From Candidatus Mycolicibacterium alkanivorans (GTDB lineage Bacteria; Actinomycetota; Actinomycetes; Mycobacteriales; Mycobacteriaceae), in assembly GCF_022760805.1 (NCBI RefSeq), contig NZ_JAIVFL010000001.1:1612001-1676000 (forward strand): 64,000 nt of DNA, given 5' to 3'. A program made the position numbers and the translations under genes. The notes below the pieces were generated by a model. The model saw only the letters and a program-made list of their open reading frames with translations. It had not been told where the DNA came from and searched no databases. Shown here piece after piece: positions 9,747-18,065 of the stretch. Numbering within the stretch: position 1 is the first letter of the stretch; each line of letters opens with the position of its first letter.

Positions 9747-11045
9747 TCAACGGGCTTGTCGGTGGGGCGAACGCTGCTCCGGCCCAGGCTGCTCGGCTCG
9801 CCGAAGGCGACTCGGCCCGCAAGCAGGTCGCCGACCTCTGCATGCAAGCGCCAAGTAGTGGGTCGCCATCGCGGCCGCCAGGAACACGATCAGCAGCCAC
9901 AGCGGCGGCCGCGCCAGTTCCGTCACGAACAGTGCCGCCCACAGCGGCGCGCCCTGAGTGACAGCCAGGACGCCCGCCGCGCAGGCCAGTGACACCGCGG
10001 GAAGGCTGACGTGCAGCGGCGTCCAGGTGTTGATCGACAGCGCGAGCACCGATCCGGCGGCGGCGCCGGTGGCCAGGGCCGGGGTGAGCATGCCGCCGAC
10101 GGCGCCTGCGCGCAGGAACAGCGCGGTCAGTAGCGGCTTGAGGACACAGATGACGACGGCCGAGGCCAGCGTCAGGCCGCTGCTGATGCTTACCGCCAGG
10201 ACACTGCGGCCGTTGCCGGGCAACTCCGGCCACCAGTGCGACAGCAGACCGACGGCCAGTCCTGCCATGGCGATCGCCGGGATCAGCAACCAGGAGTCGC
10301 GGACCTTGTGGGCGCGGGCGAAGTCCATCATCCAGTTGAAGGCCAGGCCCACACCCAGCGCCAGCGGCGAGAGCAGGATCGCGAACGCGGTCAGCAGGTA
10401 GGACAGATTCGCGTCGGGCCACTGCAGCACATGCTCCAAATGCGTGATCGGTGCGGCCACCGCCGTCGCCAGCGCCGAGGTGATCAGCGCGGTGCCGACG
10501 GCACGTAGCTTCCACGTGCGCAGCACGATCTGAAGAGCGAACAGAGCTCCGCCCATCGGAACGCTGTAGACAGCCGCCAACCCGGCCCCGGCCGCGCAGC
10601 CGAGCAGGATCTCGCGGTCTTCGGCACTCAGCGCCCACCGCGACGTGCCGAGATCGCCGAGTGCGGCGGCGAATTGCCGTGGCGCACCTTCCCTGCCCAG
10701 TGAGGCACCAGCGCCCACCAACAGAACCTGCAGACCCGCGTCGAGCGACATCACCAGCCGGGGAATCGGCTCGTGATGGGTGATCGCGGTGGACAGCGAA
10801 GGCACTCTGGCCCGTCGGCGCAGCAGCCACCAGCCGAGGCCGGCCAAGGCCCCGCCGATCATCGGGCCGACGGCACGCCGGACACGACTCGCCCCGGTCA
10901 CGCCGTCCAGCAATGTCCCTAAACTGTAGTGATAGGTCAGGTGCTCGACGAAGTGCAGCAGAAACGTCGTCGCCGCACCGGCAACCCCGGCTAGGAGGCC
11001 GACCAGCAGCACCCCGCAGCTGAACTCGAGGTTGCGCCGGTTCAC
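9747..11045 (-). CDS. ClC-family chloride channel or transporter
   Basis: A 432-residue polytopic protein of the voltage-gated chloride channel superfamily. It has the helix-N anion motif in the form GASLGREGAP with the gating Glu, the inverted-repeat segment GAGLAAVYSVPMGGALFAL, and the second-half motif GAVGGMLTPALATG. Where H+/Cl- exchangers such as CLC-ec1 carry a pair of Glu on the internal proton path (FIIEEM), this protein reads FALQIV. GTG 11045 is chosen because TACATT ends 6 bases before it; a GTG at 11063 would add 6 residues. The last 30 residues are Arg/Pro-rich. It is divergent from mshB. Confidence 0.85.
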   Translation of the reverse strand: MNRRNLEFSCGVLLVGLLAGVAGAATTFLLHFVEHLTYHYSLGTLLDGVTGASRVRRAVGPMIGGALAGLGWWLLRRRARVPSLSTAITHHEPIPRLVMSLDAGLQVLLVGAGASLGREGAPRQFAAALGDLGTSRWALSAEDREILLGCAAGAGLAAVYSVPMGGALFALQIVLRTWKLRAVGTALITSALATAVAAPITHLEHVLQWPDANLSYLLTAFAILLSPLALGVGLAFNWMMDFARAHKVRDSWLLIPAIAMAGLAVGLLSHWWPELPGNGRSVLAVSISSGLTLASAVVICVLKPLLTALFLRAGAVGGMLTPALATGAAAGSVLALSINTWTPLHVSLPAVSLACAAGVLAVTQGAPLWAALFVTELARPPLWLLIVFLAAAMATHYLALACRGRRPACGPSRLRRAEQPGPEQRSPHRQAR

Positions 11046-11051
11046 GCGCTG

Positions 11052-11057
11052 AATGTA
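11052..11057 (-). promoter_or_regulatory. -10 hexamer for a leaderless ClC transcript
   Basis: TACATT on the minus strand ends 6 bases before GTG 11045. It lies 18 bases from the mshB -10 on the opposite strand, so the two promoters must share DNA. Confidence 0.5.
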
Positions 11058-11075
11058 TGTCACGCACTCGGTCGG

Positions 11076-11081
11076 TAGGGT
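11076..11081 (+). promoter_or_regulatory. -10 hexamer for a leaderless mshB transcript
   Basis: TAGGGT ends 6 bases before GTG 11088. Its -35 region would fall on the -10 of the divergent ClC gene. Confidence 0.55.
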
Positions 11082-11087
11082 GGCGCC

Positions 11088-11951
11088 GTGGTGCCCATGC
11101 AGGAAACTCCTCGGCTGTTGTTCGTCCACGCGCATCCGGACGACGAGACCATCAACAACGGCGTCACGATCGCCCGGTACGCCGCCCAGGGCGCCGAGGT
11201 CACCGTCGTCACCTGCACACTGGGCGAAGAGGGCGAGATCATCGACGACCGCTGGATCCGGCTGGCCGTCGACCAGGCCGACCAACTCGGCGGCTACCGC
11301 GTCGGGGAACTCACGGCGGCGCTGCGCAACCTCGGGCTGGAAGAGCCGAGGTTCCTCGGCGGTGCCGGCCGCTGGCGCGACTCCGGAATGGAAGGCACCC
11401 CGCGGCATCATACGCGTTTCGTCGACGCCGACTTCGACGAGGTCGTGGCCGAACTGGTGGCGGTCATCGCCGAGCTGCGTCCGCACGTGGTGGTGACCTA
11501 CGACCCCAACGGGGGCTACGGCCACCCCGACCACATCCAGACCCATCGCGTCACCACCGCCGCCGTCGCCGCCTCGGCGCCCACCTGGCAGGTGCCCAAG
11601 TTCTACTGGACGGTCATGAGCACCAACGCGTTTCGCGACGGGATCGACGCTCTCGGTGACGACGACGTCTTGCCCGATTGGATCCGGCCCACCGGCGAGA
11701 TGGCGTTCGGCTTCAGCGATGACCGCATCACCGCGGCCGTCGAGGCCCCTGAGTTCGTGCCGGCCAAGGTGGCTGCGATCGCGGCGCACGCCACCCAGGT
11801 TCTGCCCGGACCCACCCGTCGCGCGTTCACGCTGTCGAACAAGATGGCGTTGCCGGTACTCGGCGCCGAGCATTACGTGCTCGTCCAGGGCGAGTCCGGG
11901 GCTACCGACGAGCGCGGCTGGGAGACTGACCTTCTGGCGGGGTTGCAGTAG
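11088..11951 (+). CDS. mshB: MshB, GlcNAc-Ins deacetylase of mycothiol synthesis
   Basis: A 287-residue LmbE/PIG-L-family zinc hydrolase that removes the acetyl group from N-acetyl-glucosaminyl-inositol, the second enzymatic step of mycothiol synthesis. The zinc-binding AHPDDE motif is at residues about 15-20 (FVHAHPDDE), and the third ligand lies in GGYGHPDH near residue 147. [11 protein letters not shown] and the C-terminal [13 protein letters not shown] are typical of MshB and separate it from the amidase Mca. GTG 11088 is supported by the leaderless promoter; an ATG lies three codons on. A separate promoter for the next two genes lies just after the stop. Confidence 0.95.
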   Translation: MVPMQETPRLLFVHAHPDDETINNGVTIARYAAQGAEVTVVTCTLGEEGEIIDDRWIRLAVDQADQLGGYRVGELTAALRNLGLEEPRFLGGAGRWRDSGMEGTPRHHTRFVDADFDEVVAELVAVIAELRPHVVVTYDPNGGYGHPDHIQTHRVTTAAVAASAPTWQVPKFYWTVMSTNAFRDGIDALGDDDVLPDWIRPTGEMAFGFSDDRITAAVEAPEFVPAKVAAIAAHATQVLPGPTRRAFTLSNKMALPVLGAEHYVLVQGESGATDERGWETDLLAGLQ

Positions 11952-11963
11952 CGCCCGGCGGGG

Positions 11964-11969
11964 TAGGCT
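11964..11969 (+). promoter_or_regulatory. Candidate -10 hexamer for the 35-codon ORF and downstream membrane gene
   Basis: TAGGCT lies 12 bases after the mshB stop and would give a leader of about 23 bases that includes the GAAGGGA ribosome-binding site. Confidence 0.4.
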
Positions 11970-11998
11970 GCGGATCACGCAGCGACGAAGGGACGGCC

Positions 11999-12106
11999 AT
12001 GGACCCCGACCTCGACCCGAATTTGCAGCACAGGCAGGACCGGCTCGACAACTTCCACCGGGTGGTCGGTTCGTTGGTCTCGCTGCTCGACAGCATCCCC
12101 ACCTGA
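11999..12106 (+). CDS. Small protein of 35 residues, unknown function
   Basis: ATG 11999 is preceded by GAAGGGA at 6-8 bases and begins MDPDLDPNLQHRQDRLDNF, ending VSLLDSIPT before TGA 12104-12106. The sequence is acidic, with an amphipathic segment that could form one helix (DRLDNFHRVVGSLVSLLDS). The stop overlaps the presumed CTG start of the next gene by one triplet shifted by one base (CTGA), so translation may be coupled. Support comes from the good ribosome-binding site, a candidate promoter, and codons rich in third-position G/C. I do not recognise a family. Confidence 0.5.
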   Translation: MDPDLDPNLQHRQDRLDNFHRVVGSLVSLLDSIPT

Positions 12107-12522
12107 CCGCCGTCCAGCGTCGCACCGAGGTCTCCGCGGACCCCGGTGCGGCAGGTTCCGCCATCCGCGCCGTCATCCTCGCCCTGCTCGCTGTCGACGG
12201 TGTGATCACAGCCGTGGTCGGCGCGCTGCTGCTGCCGTCCTATCTTGGCGCCGTGCCGTTTCCGATCAGCGCACTGGTCACCGGCTTGGTCAACGCCGTC
12301 CTGGTCTGGGCGGCCATGTACTGGACCGCCTCCAATCGCCTTGCGGCACTGCCGCTGCTGACCTGGCTGGCGACCGTGGCCATCATGACGCTGGGCGGTC
12401 CGGGCGGTGACGTCGTCTTCGGCGGTCCGGGCGTGATGGAGTACTCGGTGCTGCTGTTCCTGGCCCTCGGCGCGTCACCGCCGGGTTGGCTGCTCTGGCG
12501 ACGAGCGCGTCCAGCGTCCTAG
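12103..12522 (+). CDS. Small polytopic membrane protein, Rv1171-like
   Basis: A protein of about 139 residues with four hydrophobic helices (AVILALLAVDGVITAVVGALLL, PISALVTGLVNAVLVWAAMY, LPLLTWLATVAIMTLGG, VLLFLALGASPPGWLLWRR), the pattern expected of the conserved membrane protein at this place in M. tuberculosis (Rv1171). No ATG, GTG or TTG is well placed in frame. CTG 12103, overlapping the TGA of the 35-codon ORF, gives LTAVQRRTEV, which looks like a natural N-terminus with Met replaced by Leu. The stop codon TAG at 12520-12522 shares the CTAG palindrome with the stop of the convergent gene. Function unknown. Confidence 0.65.
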   Translation: MTAVQRRTEVSADPGAAGSAIRAVILALLAVDGVITAVVGALLLPSYLGAVPFPISALVTGLVNAVLVWAAMYWTASNRLAALPLLTWLATVAIMTLGGPGGDVVFGGPGVMEYSVLLFLALGASPPGWLLWRRARPAS

Positions 12523-13550
12523 CTGCCCGCGCGCGCCTTGCGATCGCGCGCGGAGCCGCCGGTCGCGTGGGTCTTCTTAGCGTTGTCCGGCCCCGACTTT
12601 CCGGTGCTCGCGCCCGCGTCGGTCGCACCCGAGCCCGCGTCGGGCGCGTCGCTGACCGTCGAGGCGGCTTTGGGCGTGTCGCTGTGTGATCCCGCACCGG
12701 CGCCCTGGTCCGTGGTGTCGATCTTCGGCGGCGCGGCGATGGTCTTCGCGGTGCTGTCGACGGCGTCGGCGGCCGCGGCCACCGCGCTCTTGACCTGTGC
12801 GACGACCCCGTCGCGCCGGGTGTGGCCGGTGCCCGAGGCGGCACGGTCGCTGGGGGCCACCGTCTGCGACGCCTGTGCTGTCGTGCCGGACGTGGGCGCC
12901 GCTGCGGCCAGGGCGGTGGGCACCGTCGGAACCGCCGCGAAGGGGAACGGCGGGATCGGCAGTGGGGGCAGTGGCGGGAGGAGCCAGCCGAGGAAGTAGT
13001 TGACCTCGGCCACGGCCGTGTTGACCAAGGCGGTCCATGACGCCTGCGCCACGTAGGTCAGACCGGCCACCCACACCGACAGGTCAAGTGGGTGGTTGAG
13101 CACCGGGACGATCAGGCCGTACACGGTGGCGTCGCCGATCGGTGATCCGAGGTTGTCCCAGAGGATCGGCGCCTGGTCGCCGATGTAGTTGAGCGGCCAC
13201 AGCCAGCTCAACACGTACTGCGTCAGGTCGGCGGCGTAGTTGATCCAGTAGTCGGCGAAGTTCCAGGCATTGATCACCAAGTCGCCGGTGGCGTTGGCGG
13301 TCGCGGCTGCCTGCGGGGTGGTGGTGGCGGCAGCGGCTGCTGGTTTCGCCGGTGCCGGCGGGCTGACCAGCCCCAATACCGCCGCGGCGGCGTTGGCCGG
13401 CTGCAGCAGCGGCTGCACCGCGGTGCTGAGCCGAACCGCATCGGCGCTGATCGAGGAGGGAAGCGGAGGGTGGACCGGGGCGACGACGACGGCACTGGCT
13501 GCCAATGCCGCCATCCCGGCGGTCAGGTACGAGCGAACGGACACGGCCAT
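12519..13550 (-). CDS. Secreted or membrane-anchored protein with a disordered tail, family unknown
   Basis: A 343-residue protein starting at ATG 13550 (MAVSVRSYLTAGMAALAAS), with GGGGAG 7 bases upstream. A signal-like helix (residues 8-28) ends in VAPVHPPLPSS. The central region (about 90-210) is Trp/Tyr-rich and hydrophobic (NFADYWINYAADLTQYVLSW, LPPLPPLPIPPFPF). The final 120 residues are Ala/Ser/Asp/Lys-rich and probably disordered. The architecture matches the protein at 8505-9611. It sits where M. tuberculosis has PE12 (Rv1172c), between Rv1171 and fbiC. No enzymatic motif is recognised. Confidence 0.75.
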   Translation of the reverse strand: MAVSVRSYLTAGMAALAASAVVVAPVHPPLPSSISADAVRLSTAVQPLLQPANAAAAVLGLVSPPAPAKPAAAAATTTPQAAATANATGDLVINAWNFADYWINYAADLTQYVLSWLWPLNYIGDQAPILWDNLGSPIGDATVYGLIVPVLNHPLDLSVWVAGLTYVAQASWTALVNTAVAEVNYFLGWLLPPLPPLPIPPFPFAAVPTVPTALAAAAPTSGTTAQASQTVAPSDRAASGTGHTRRDGVVAQVKSAVAAAADAVDSTAKTIAAPPKIDTTDQGAGAGSHSDTPKAASTVSDAPDAGSGATDAGASTGKSGPDNAKKTHATGGSARDRKARAGS

Positions 13551-13685
13551 GGCGCTACTCCCCGGATCTACAACAGCTGACACTGACAACTTACGTTTCC
13601 GTCGGCCCGGTTGTTACAGATTTGGCCGCCGACGCATTGGTGACCAAGGTCCCGTCCGCCCAGTCACACCGGGGACCATCGGTAT

Positions 13686-13691
13686 TACTGT
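13686..13691 (+). promoter_or_regulatory. -10 hexamer for a leaderless transcript entering the fbiC leader
   Basis: TACTGT ends 7 bases before ATG 13699 of a 12-codon ORF. It is the only good -10 between the two divergent genes on the plus strand, so it probably serves fbiC as well. Confidence 0.45.
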
Positions 13692-13698
13692 GAGGACC

Positions 13699-13737
13699 AT
13701 GTCGGTCTCCGTTTCAGATTGTGGGACGTGCGGATGA
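13699..13737 (+). CDS. Leaderless 12-residue upstream ORF before fbiC
   Basis: ATG TCG begins 7 bases after the -10 hexamer TACTGT and encodes [12 protein letters not shown], then TGA at 13735-13737. Two of the last five residues are Cys. It ends 28 bases before GTG 13766, the likely fbiC start. Leaderless upstream peptides are common in mycobacteria, and some cysteine-rich ones act as attenuators; whether this one does is inference. If fbiC instead starts at GTG 13721, the two frames overlap. Confidence 0.4.
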   Translation: MSVSVSDCGTCG

Positions 13738-13765
13738 TTTCCCAGCCGTCGACGGTTACCGGGGA

Positions 13766-16345
13766 GTGGCCCTGAACCCGCAGCACCCCACTCCGCTGCC
13801 CGCACCCGTGGTCCCGCCGCGGACTGACACACCGTCACCGGCCGCGCTGCGGCGCGTCCTGCGCCGCGCCCGTGACGGCGTCGCACTCAACGCCGGGGAA
13901 GCCGCCGTCGCGATGACCGCCCGCGGAGCGGATCTGGCGGATCTGTGCGCCAGCGGCGCCCGGGTGCGCGACGCCGGCCTGCAGTCCGCGGGCCGCGTGG
14001 GCCCCGGTGGCCGGCTGCCGGTGACGTACTCGCGCAAGGTCTTCATCCCGGTGACTCACCTGTGCCGCGACACCTGCCACTACTGCACGTTCGTCACCGT
14101 GCCCGGCAAGTTGCGCGCCGAGGGCAGGGGCATGTACCTGGAGCCCGACGAGATCCTCGACATCGCCCGCCGCGGTGCCGAATTGGGTTGCAAGGAAGCA
14201 TTGTTCACCCTTGGCGACCGCCCCGAAACACGGTGGCCCGAAGCCCGGCAGTGGCTCGACGAACGCGGCTACGACTCGACGCTGGACTACGTGCGCGCGA
14301 TGGCGATCCGGGTCCTGGAGGACACCGGCCTGCTGCCGCATCTGAACCCGGGCGCGATGAGCTGGGTGGAGCTGTCGCGCCTCAAGCCGGTGGCACCGTC
14401 GATGGGCATGATGCTCGAGACCACCTCGCGACGGCTGTTCGAGGCCAAGGGCCTGGCGCACTACGGCAGCCCCGACAAGGCTCCTGAAATCCGGTTGCGC
14501 ACGCTGGCCGACGCGGGACGGCTGTCGATCCCGTTCACCACCGGCCTGCTGGTCGGTATCGGCGAGACACGGGCCGAGCGCGCCGACACCCTGCACGCGA
14601 TCCGGCGTCTGCACAAGGAGTTCGGCCACATCCAGGAAGTGATCGTGCAGAACTTCCGCGCCAAGGACCACACCGCGATGGCGGGCGCGCCGGACGCCGA
14701 CTTCGACGACTTCGTCGCCACGGTGGCGGTCACCCGCCTGGTGCTCGGCCCCGGCATGCGGGTGCAGGCGCCGCCGAACCTGGTGTCGCGCTCGGAGTGC
14801 CTGGCCCTGCTGGGCGCCGGGGTCGACGACTGGGGCGGGGTCTCGCCGCTGACCCCAGACCACGTCAACCCGGAACGGCCGTGGCCGGCGCTCGACGAGC
14901 TTGCCGCCGTGACCGCCGAGGGCGGATTCGATCTGGTTCAGCGGCTGACCGCCCAGCCTCGCTACGTCCAGGGCGGCACCGCCTGGATCGACCCGCGGGT
15001 GGCCGGTCACGTCGCCGCGCTGGCCGACCCGCAGACCGGTTTCGCGCTCGACGTCAACCCGGTCGGGCGGCCGTGGCAGGAGCCCGACGAGGCTGGCGAG
15101 TCGCTGGGCCGCACCGACCTGCACGCCGCCGTCGACACCGAGGGCCGTCGCACGGAAACCCGCAGCGATCTCGGTACCGCGTTCGGCGACTGGGAGTCCA
15201 TCCGCGCCCGGGTGGGGGAGCTGGCCGCGCGGGCACCCGACCGAATCGACACCGACGTGGTCGCCGCCCTGCGCGCCGCCGAACGCAACCCGGGCGGCTG
15301 CAGCGACGACGACTACCTGGCGCTGGCCACCGCCGCCGGCCCTGCCCTGGATGCCGTTGCGGCACTGGCAGATTCGCTGCGCCGCGACGTCGTCGGCGAG
15401 GACGTCACGTTCGTGGTGAACCGCAACATCAACTTCACCAACATCTGCTACACCGGTTGCCGGTTCTGCGCCTTCGCGCAGCGCAAGGGCGACGCCGACG
15501 CGTTCTCGCTGTCCACCCTGGAAGTGGCCGAGCGCGCCTGGGAGGCCCACGTCGCCGGTGCCACCGAGGTCTGCATGCAGGGCGGTATCGACCCCGAACT
15601 GCCTGTCACCGGTTACGCCGATCTGGTTCGCGCGGTAAAGGAACGGGTGCCGTCGATGCACGTGCACGCGTTCTCGCCGATGGAGATCGCCAACGGAGTC
15701 ACCAAGAGCGGCTTGAGTGTTCGGGAGTGGCTGATCAGCCTGCGGGAGGCGGGACTGGACACCATCCCCGGCACCGCGGCGGAGATCCTCGACGACGAAG
15801 TCCGCTGGGTGCTGACCAAGGGCAAGCTGCCCACCTCGCTGTGGGTCGAGATCGTGAGCACCGCCCACGAGGTGGGGCTGCGGTCGAGCTCGACGATGAT
15901 GTACGGCCACGTCGACACCCCGCGGCACTGGGTAGGCCACCTCAACGTGCTGCGGGAGATCCAGGACCGCACCGGCGGGTTCACCGAGTTCGTCCCGCTG
16001 CCGTTCGTGCACCAGTCCTCACCGCTGTACCTCGCCGGCGCATCCCGGCCCGGCCCAACCCACCGCGACAACCGCGCGGTTCACGCCCTGGCCCGGATCA
16101 TGCTGCACGGCCGCATCTCACAGATTCAGACCAGCTGGGTCAAGCTCGGGGTCGAACGCACCCAGATGATGCTCAACGGCGGCGCCAACGACCTCGGCGG
16201 CACGCTGATGGAGGAGACCATCTCGCGGATGGCCGGCTCTGAGCACGGCTCGGCCAAGACGGTGACCGAACTGGTCGCGATCGCAGAGGGCATCGGCCGC
16301 CCGGCGCGCCAGCGCACCACGACGTATGCGAAACGCGCGGCCTGA
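13766..16345 (+). CDS. fbiC: FbiC, 7,8-didemethyl-8-hydroxy-5-deazariboflavin (FO) synthase
   Basis: A bifunctional enzyme that makes FO, the chromophore of coenzyme F420, from a ribityl uracil precursor and tyrosine. Two radical-SAM modules are fused: the N-terminal CofG half has CRDTCHYC (residues about 97-104) and the C-terminal CofH half has CYTGCRFC (about 562-569), each providing three Cys for a 4Fe-4S cluster. From GTG 13766 the length is 859 residues, near the 856 I recall for M. tuberculosis. GTG 13721 would add 15 unlikely residues. The conserved C-terminus [11 protein letters not shown] is present. A leaderless Cys-containing micro-ORF precedes it. Confidence 0.94.
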   Translation: MALNPQHPTPLPAPVVPPRTDTPSPAALRRVLRRARDGVALNAGEAAVAMTARGADLADLCASGARVRDAGLQSAGRVGPGGRLPVTYSRKVFIPVTHLCRDTCHYCTFVTVPGKLRAEGRGMYLEPDEILDIARRGAELGCKEALFTLGDRPETRWPEARQWLDERGYDSTLDYVRAMAIRVLEDTGLLPHLNPGAMSWVELSRLKPVAPSMGMMLETTSRRLFEAKGLAHYGSPDKAPEIRLRTLADAGRLSIPFTTGLLVGIGETRAERADTLHAIRRLHKEFGHIQEVIVQNFRAKDHTAMAGAPDADFDDFVATVAVTRLVLGPGMRVQAPPNLVSRSECLALLGAGVDDWGGVSPLTPDHVNPERPWPALDELAAVTAEGGFDLVQRLTAQPRYVQGGTAWIDPRVAGHVAALADPQTGFALDVNPVGRPWQEPDEAGESLGRTDLHAAVDTEGRRTETRSDLGTAFGDWESIRARVGELAARAPDRIDTDVVAALRAAERNPGGCSDDDYLALATAAGPALDAVAALADSLRRDVVGEDVTFVVNRNINFTNICYTGCRFCAFAQRKGDADAFSLSTLEVAERAWEAHVAGATEVCMQGGIDPELPVTGYADLVRAVKERVPSMHVHAFSPMEIANGVTKSGLSVREWLISLREAGLDTIPGTAAEILDDEVRWVLTKGKLPTSLWVEIVSTAHEVGLRSSSTMMYGHVDTPRHWVGHLNVLREIQDRTGGFTEFVPLPFVHQSSPLYLAGASRPGPTHRDNRAVHALARIMLHGRISQIQTSWVKLGVERTQMMLNGGANDLGGTLMEETISRMAGSEHGSAKTVTELVAIAEGIGRPARQRTTTYAKRAA

Positions 16346-16397
16346 GCGGGTTGCGCGAGCACCTTTGCCTCGGCGGATGGCTGATATACGGAACGTC

Positions 16398-16403
16398 TAG
16401 TAT
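16398..16403 (+). promoter_or_regulatory. Candidate -10 hexamer for fdxC
   Basis: TAGTAT fits TANNNT and would give a leader of about 110 bases. No -35 at standard spacing is visible. The fbiC-fdxC gap of 172 bases holds no other feature that I can support. Confidence 0.3.
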
Positions 16404-16517
16404 CAGTAACCGCAGTAGTTGGGGCACACTGATTCCGCAATACCGGTGCCGCCATCGGATGATGGGCCCCCAGACCACGCGAGCTGCGCAGCCAGCAGCA
16501 GATCGAGGAGAACCTTC

Positions 16518-16841
16518 GTGACATACACGATTGCCGAACCCTGCGTCGACATCAAAGACAAGGCATGTATCGAGGAGTGCCCCGTCGACTGCATCTACGA
16601 GGGTGCACGCATGCTGTACATCCACCCCGACGAATGCGTGGACTGCGGTGCGTGCGAGCCGGTCTGCCCGGTCGAGGCGATCTACTACGAGGACGACGTC
16701 CCGGATCAGTGGTCTCAGTACACCCAGATCAACGCTGACTTCTTTGCTGAGCTGGGCTCGCCGGGCGGTGCGTCGAAGGTCGGTCAGACCGACAACGACC
16801 CGCAGGCGGTCAAGGACCTGCCGCCCAAGGAAGAGGACTGA
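16518..16841 (+). CDS. fdxC: FdxC, 7Fe-type ferredoxin
   Basis: A 107-residue electron carrier. The first cluster region reads CVDIKDKACIEECPVDC and the second CVDCGACEPVCP, the Cys spacing of actinobacterial ferredoxins with one 3Fe-4S and one 4Fe-4S cluster. GTG 16518 has GAGGAG 7 bases upstream. The C-terminal 40 residues (QWSQYTQINADFFAELGSPG, then a KDLPPKEED tail) are typical. It lies between fbiC and the aminotransferase gene, as Rv1177 does in M. tuberculosis, except that Rv1174c-Rv1176c are missing. The aminotransferase follows by 32 bases and may be cotranscribed. Confidence 0.93.
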   Translation: MTYTIAEPCVDIKDKACIEECPVDCIYEGARMLYIHPDECVDCGACEPVCPVEAIYYEDDVPDQWSQYTQINADFFAELGSPGGASKVGQTDNDPQAVKDLPPKEED

Positions 16842-16873
16842 CGGCCCACACCCCGCTGCGTGCGCACCGGCTG

Positions 16874-18019
16874 ATGCCGGATAGCCTCACTCCTCCTCCG
16901 GGCGTCGCCCGGCATCGTCGCTTGGCGCCGCTCTCGGCGTCGTTGCCGGTGTTCCCATGGGACACCCTGGCCGACGCGACGGCCACCGCCCGGGCGCATC
17001 CGGGGGGCATCGTCGACCTGTCGGTGGGCACTCCGGTCGATCCTGTCGCGCCGGTCATCCGTGAGGCGCTGGCCGCCGCGAGCGGGTCACCCGGCTACCC
17101 GACGACGGCCGGAACCCCGGTGCTGCGCGCCGCGGCGGTCGCCGCCCTGGGCCGCCGCTACGGCATCACCGGGCTGGCCGAGCACGCTGTCCTCCCGGTC
17201 ATCGGCACCAAGGAACTCATCGCATGGCTGCCGACGCTGCTGGGCCTGGCTGCCGAGGATCTGGTGGTCGTCCCGGAGTTGGCCTACCCGACCTATGAGG
17301 TCGGCGCGCGGCTCGCCGGATCGCCGGTGCTCGCGGCCGATTCGCTGACCCAGCTCGGGCCGCAGTCCCCGGCCGTGGTGTTCATCAACTCGCCGAGCAA
17401 CCCGACCGGACGGGTGCTGGGTGTCGAGCACCTGCGCAAGGTGGTCGGCTGGGCGCGCGAGCGCGGCACCCTGGTGGTGTCCGACGAGTGCTACCTGGGA
17501 CTGGGCTGGGAGGAGCAGCCGATCTCGGTGCTGCACCCCTCGGTCTGCGACGGCGAGCACACCGGGCTGCTGGCGGTGCACTCACTGTCGAAGAGTTCGT
17601 CGCTGGCGGGGTACCGGGCCGGGTTCGTCACCGGTGACGCCGCTGTGGTGGCCGAACTGCTGGCGGTGCGCAAGCACGCCGGGATGATGGTGCCCACACC
17701 CGTGCAGGCGGCGATGGTGGCCGCGCTCGGCGACGACGCGCATGAGCAGGAGCAGCGCGGGCGCTATGCCCGGCGCCGCGACGTTCTGTTGGCCGCGCTG
17801 CGGTCGGCCGACTTCACCGTCGACCACTCCGAGGCGGGTCTGTATCTGTGGGCCACCCGAGGTGAGCCCTGCCGCGACACGCTGGCTTGGCTGGCCGAGC
17901 GCGGAATCCTGGTCGCCCCCGGCGAGTTCTACGGCCCGCGGGGTTCACAGCATGTCCGGGTGGCGCTGACGGCCACCGACGAACGCGTCGCTGCCGCAGC
18001 AGAGCGGTTGAGCCAGTAG
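16874..18019 (+). CDS. dapC: DapC-type aminotransferase (N-succinyl-L,L-diaminopimelate transaminase)
   Basis: A fold-type I PLP enzyme likely to make or use N-succinyl-2-amino-6-ketopimelate in the succinylase branch of lysine and diaminopimelate synthesis; dapD and dapE lie 10 kb downstream. The 381-residue product shows NSPSNPTGRV, the PLP phosphate and Asp region SDECYLGLGW, and the Schiff-base Lys in SLSKSSSLAGYRAGF. ATG 16874 is used; the M. tuberculosis homolog Rv1178 begins nearer SASLPVFPWDTLADA, so TTG 16922 is an alternative start. A short GC-rich inverted repeat at about 16896-16910 lies inside the N-terminal coding region. Confidence 0.85.
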   Translation: MPDSLTPPPGVARHRRLAPLSASLPVFPWDTLADATATARAHPGGIVDLSVGTPVDPVAPVIREALAAASGSPGYPTTAGTPVLRAAAVAALGRRYGITGLAEHAVLPVIGTKELIAWLPTLLGLAAEDLVVVPELAYPTYEVGARLAGSPVLAADSLTQLGPQSPAVVFINSPSNPTGRVLGVEHLRKVVGWARERGTLVVSDECYLGLGWEEQPISVLHPSVCDGEHTGLLAVHSLSKSSSLAGYRAGFVTGDAAVVAELLAVRKHAGMMVPTPVQAAMVAALGDDAHEQEQRGRYARRRDVLLAALRSADFTVDHSEAGLYLWATRGEPCRDTLAWLAERGILVAPGEFYGPRGSQHVRVALTATDERVAAAAERLSQ

Positions 18020-18065
18020 TCGTCCCGGCCCAACCGCTCCACCGAAGCGGGTCAGTTGTCTTGTG

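Noticed and set aside
13835-16012. 725-codon minus-strand open frame opposite fbiC
   Set aside because: fbiC is unambiguous; the antisense product has no recognisable domain and is a GC-bias shadow.
16390-16420. GGAAC at 16390 as an ECF-sigma -35 box for fdxC
   Set aside because: No GTT-type -10 occurs at the 16-18 base spacing used by SigE or SigH promoters.
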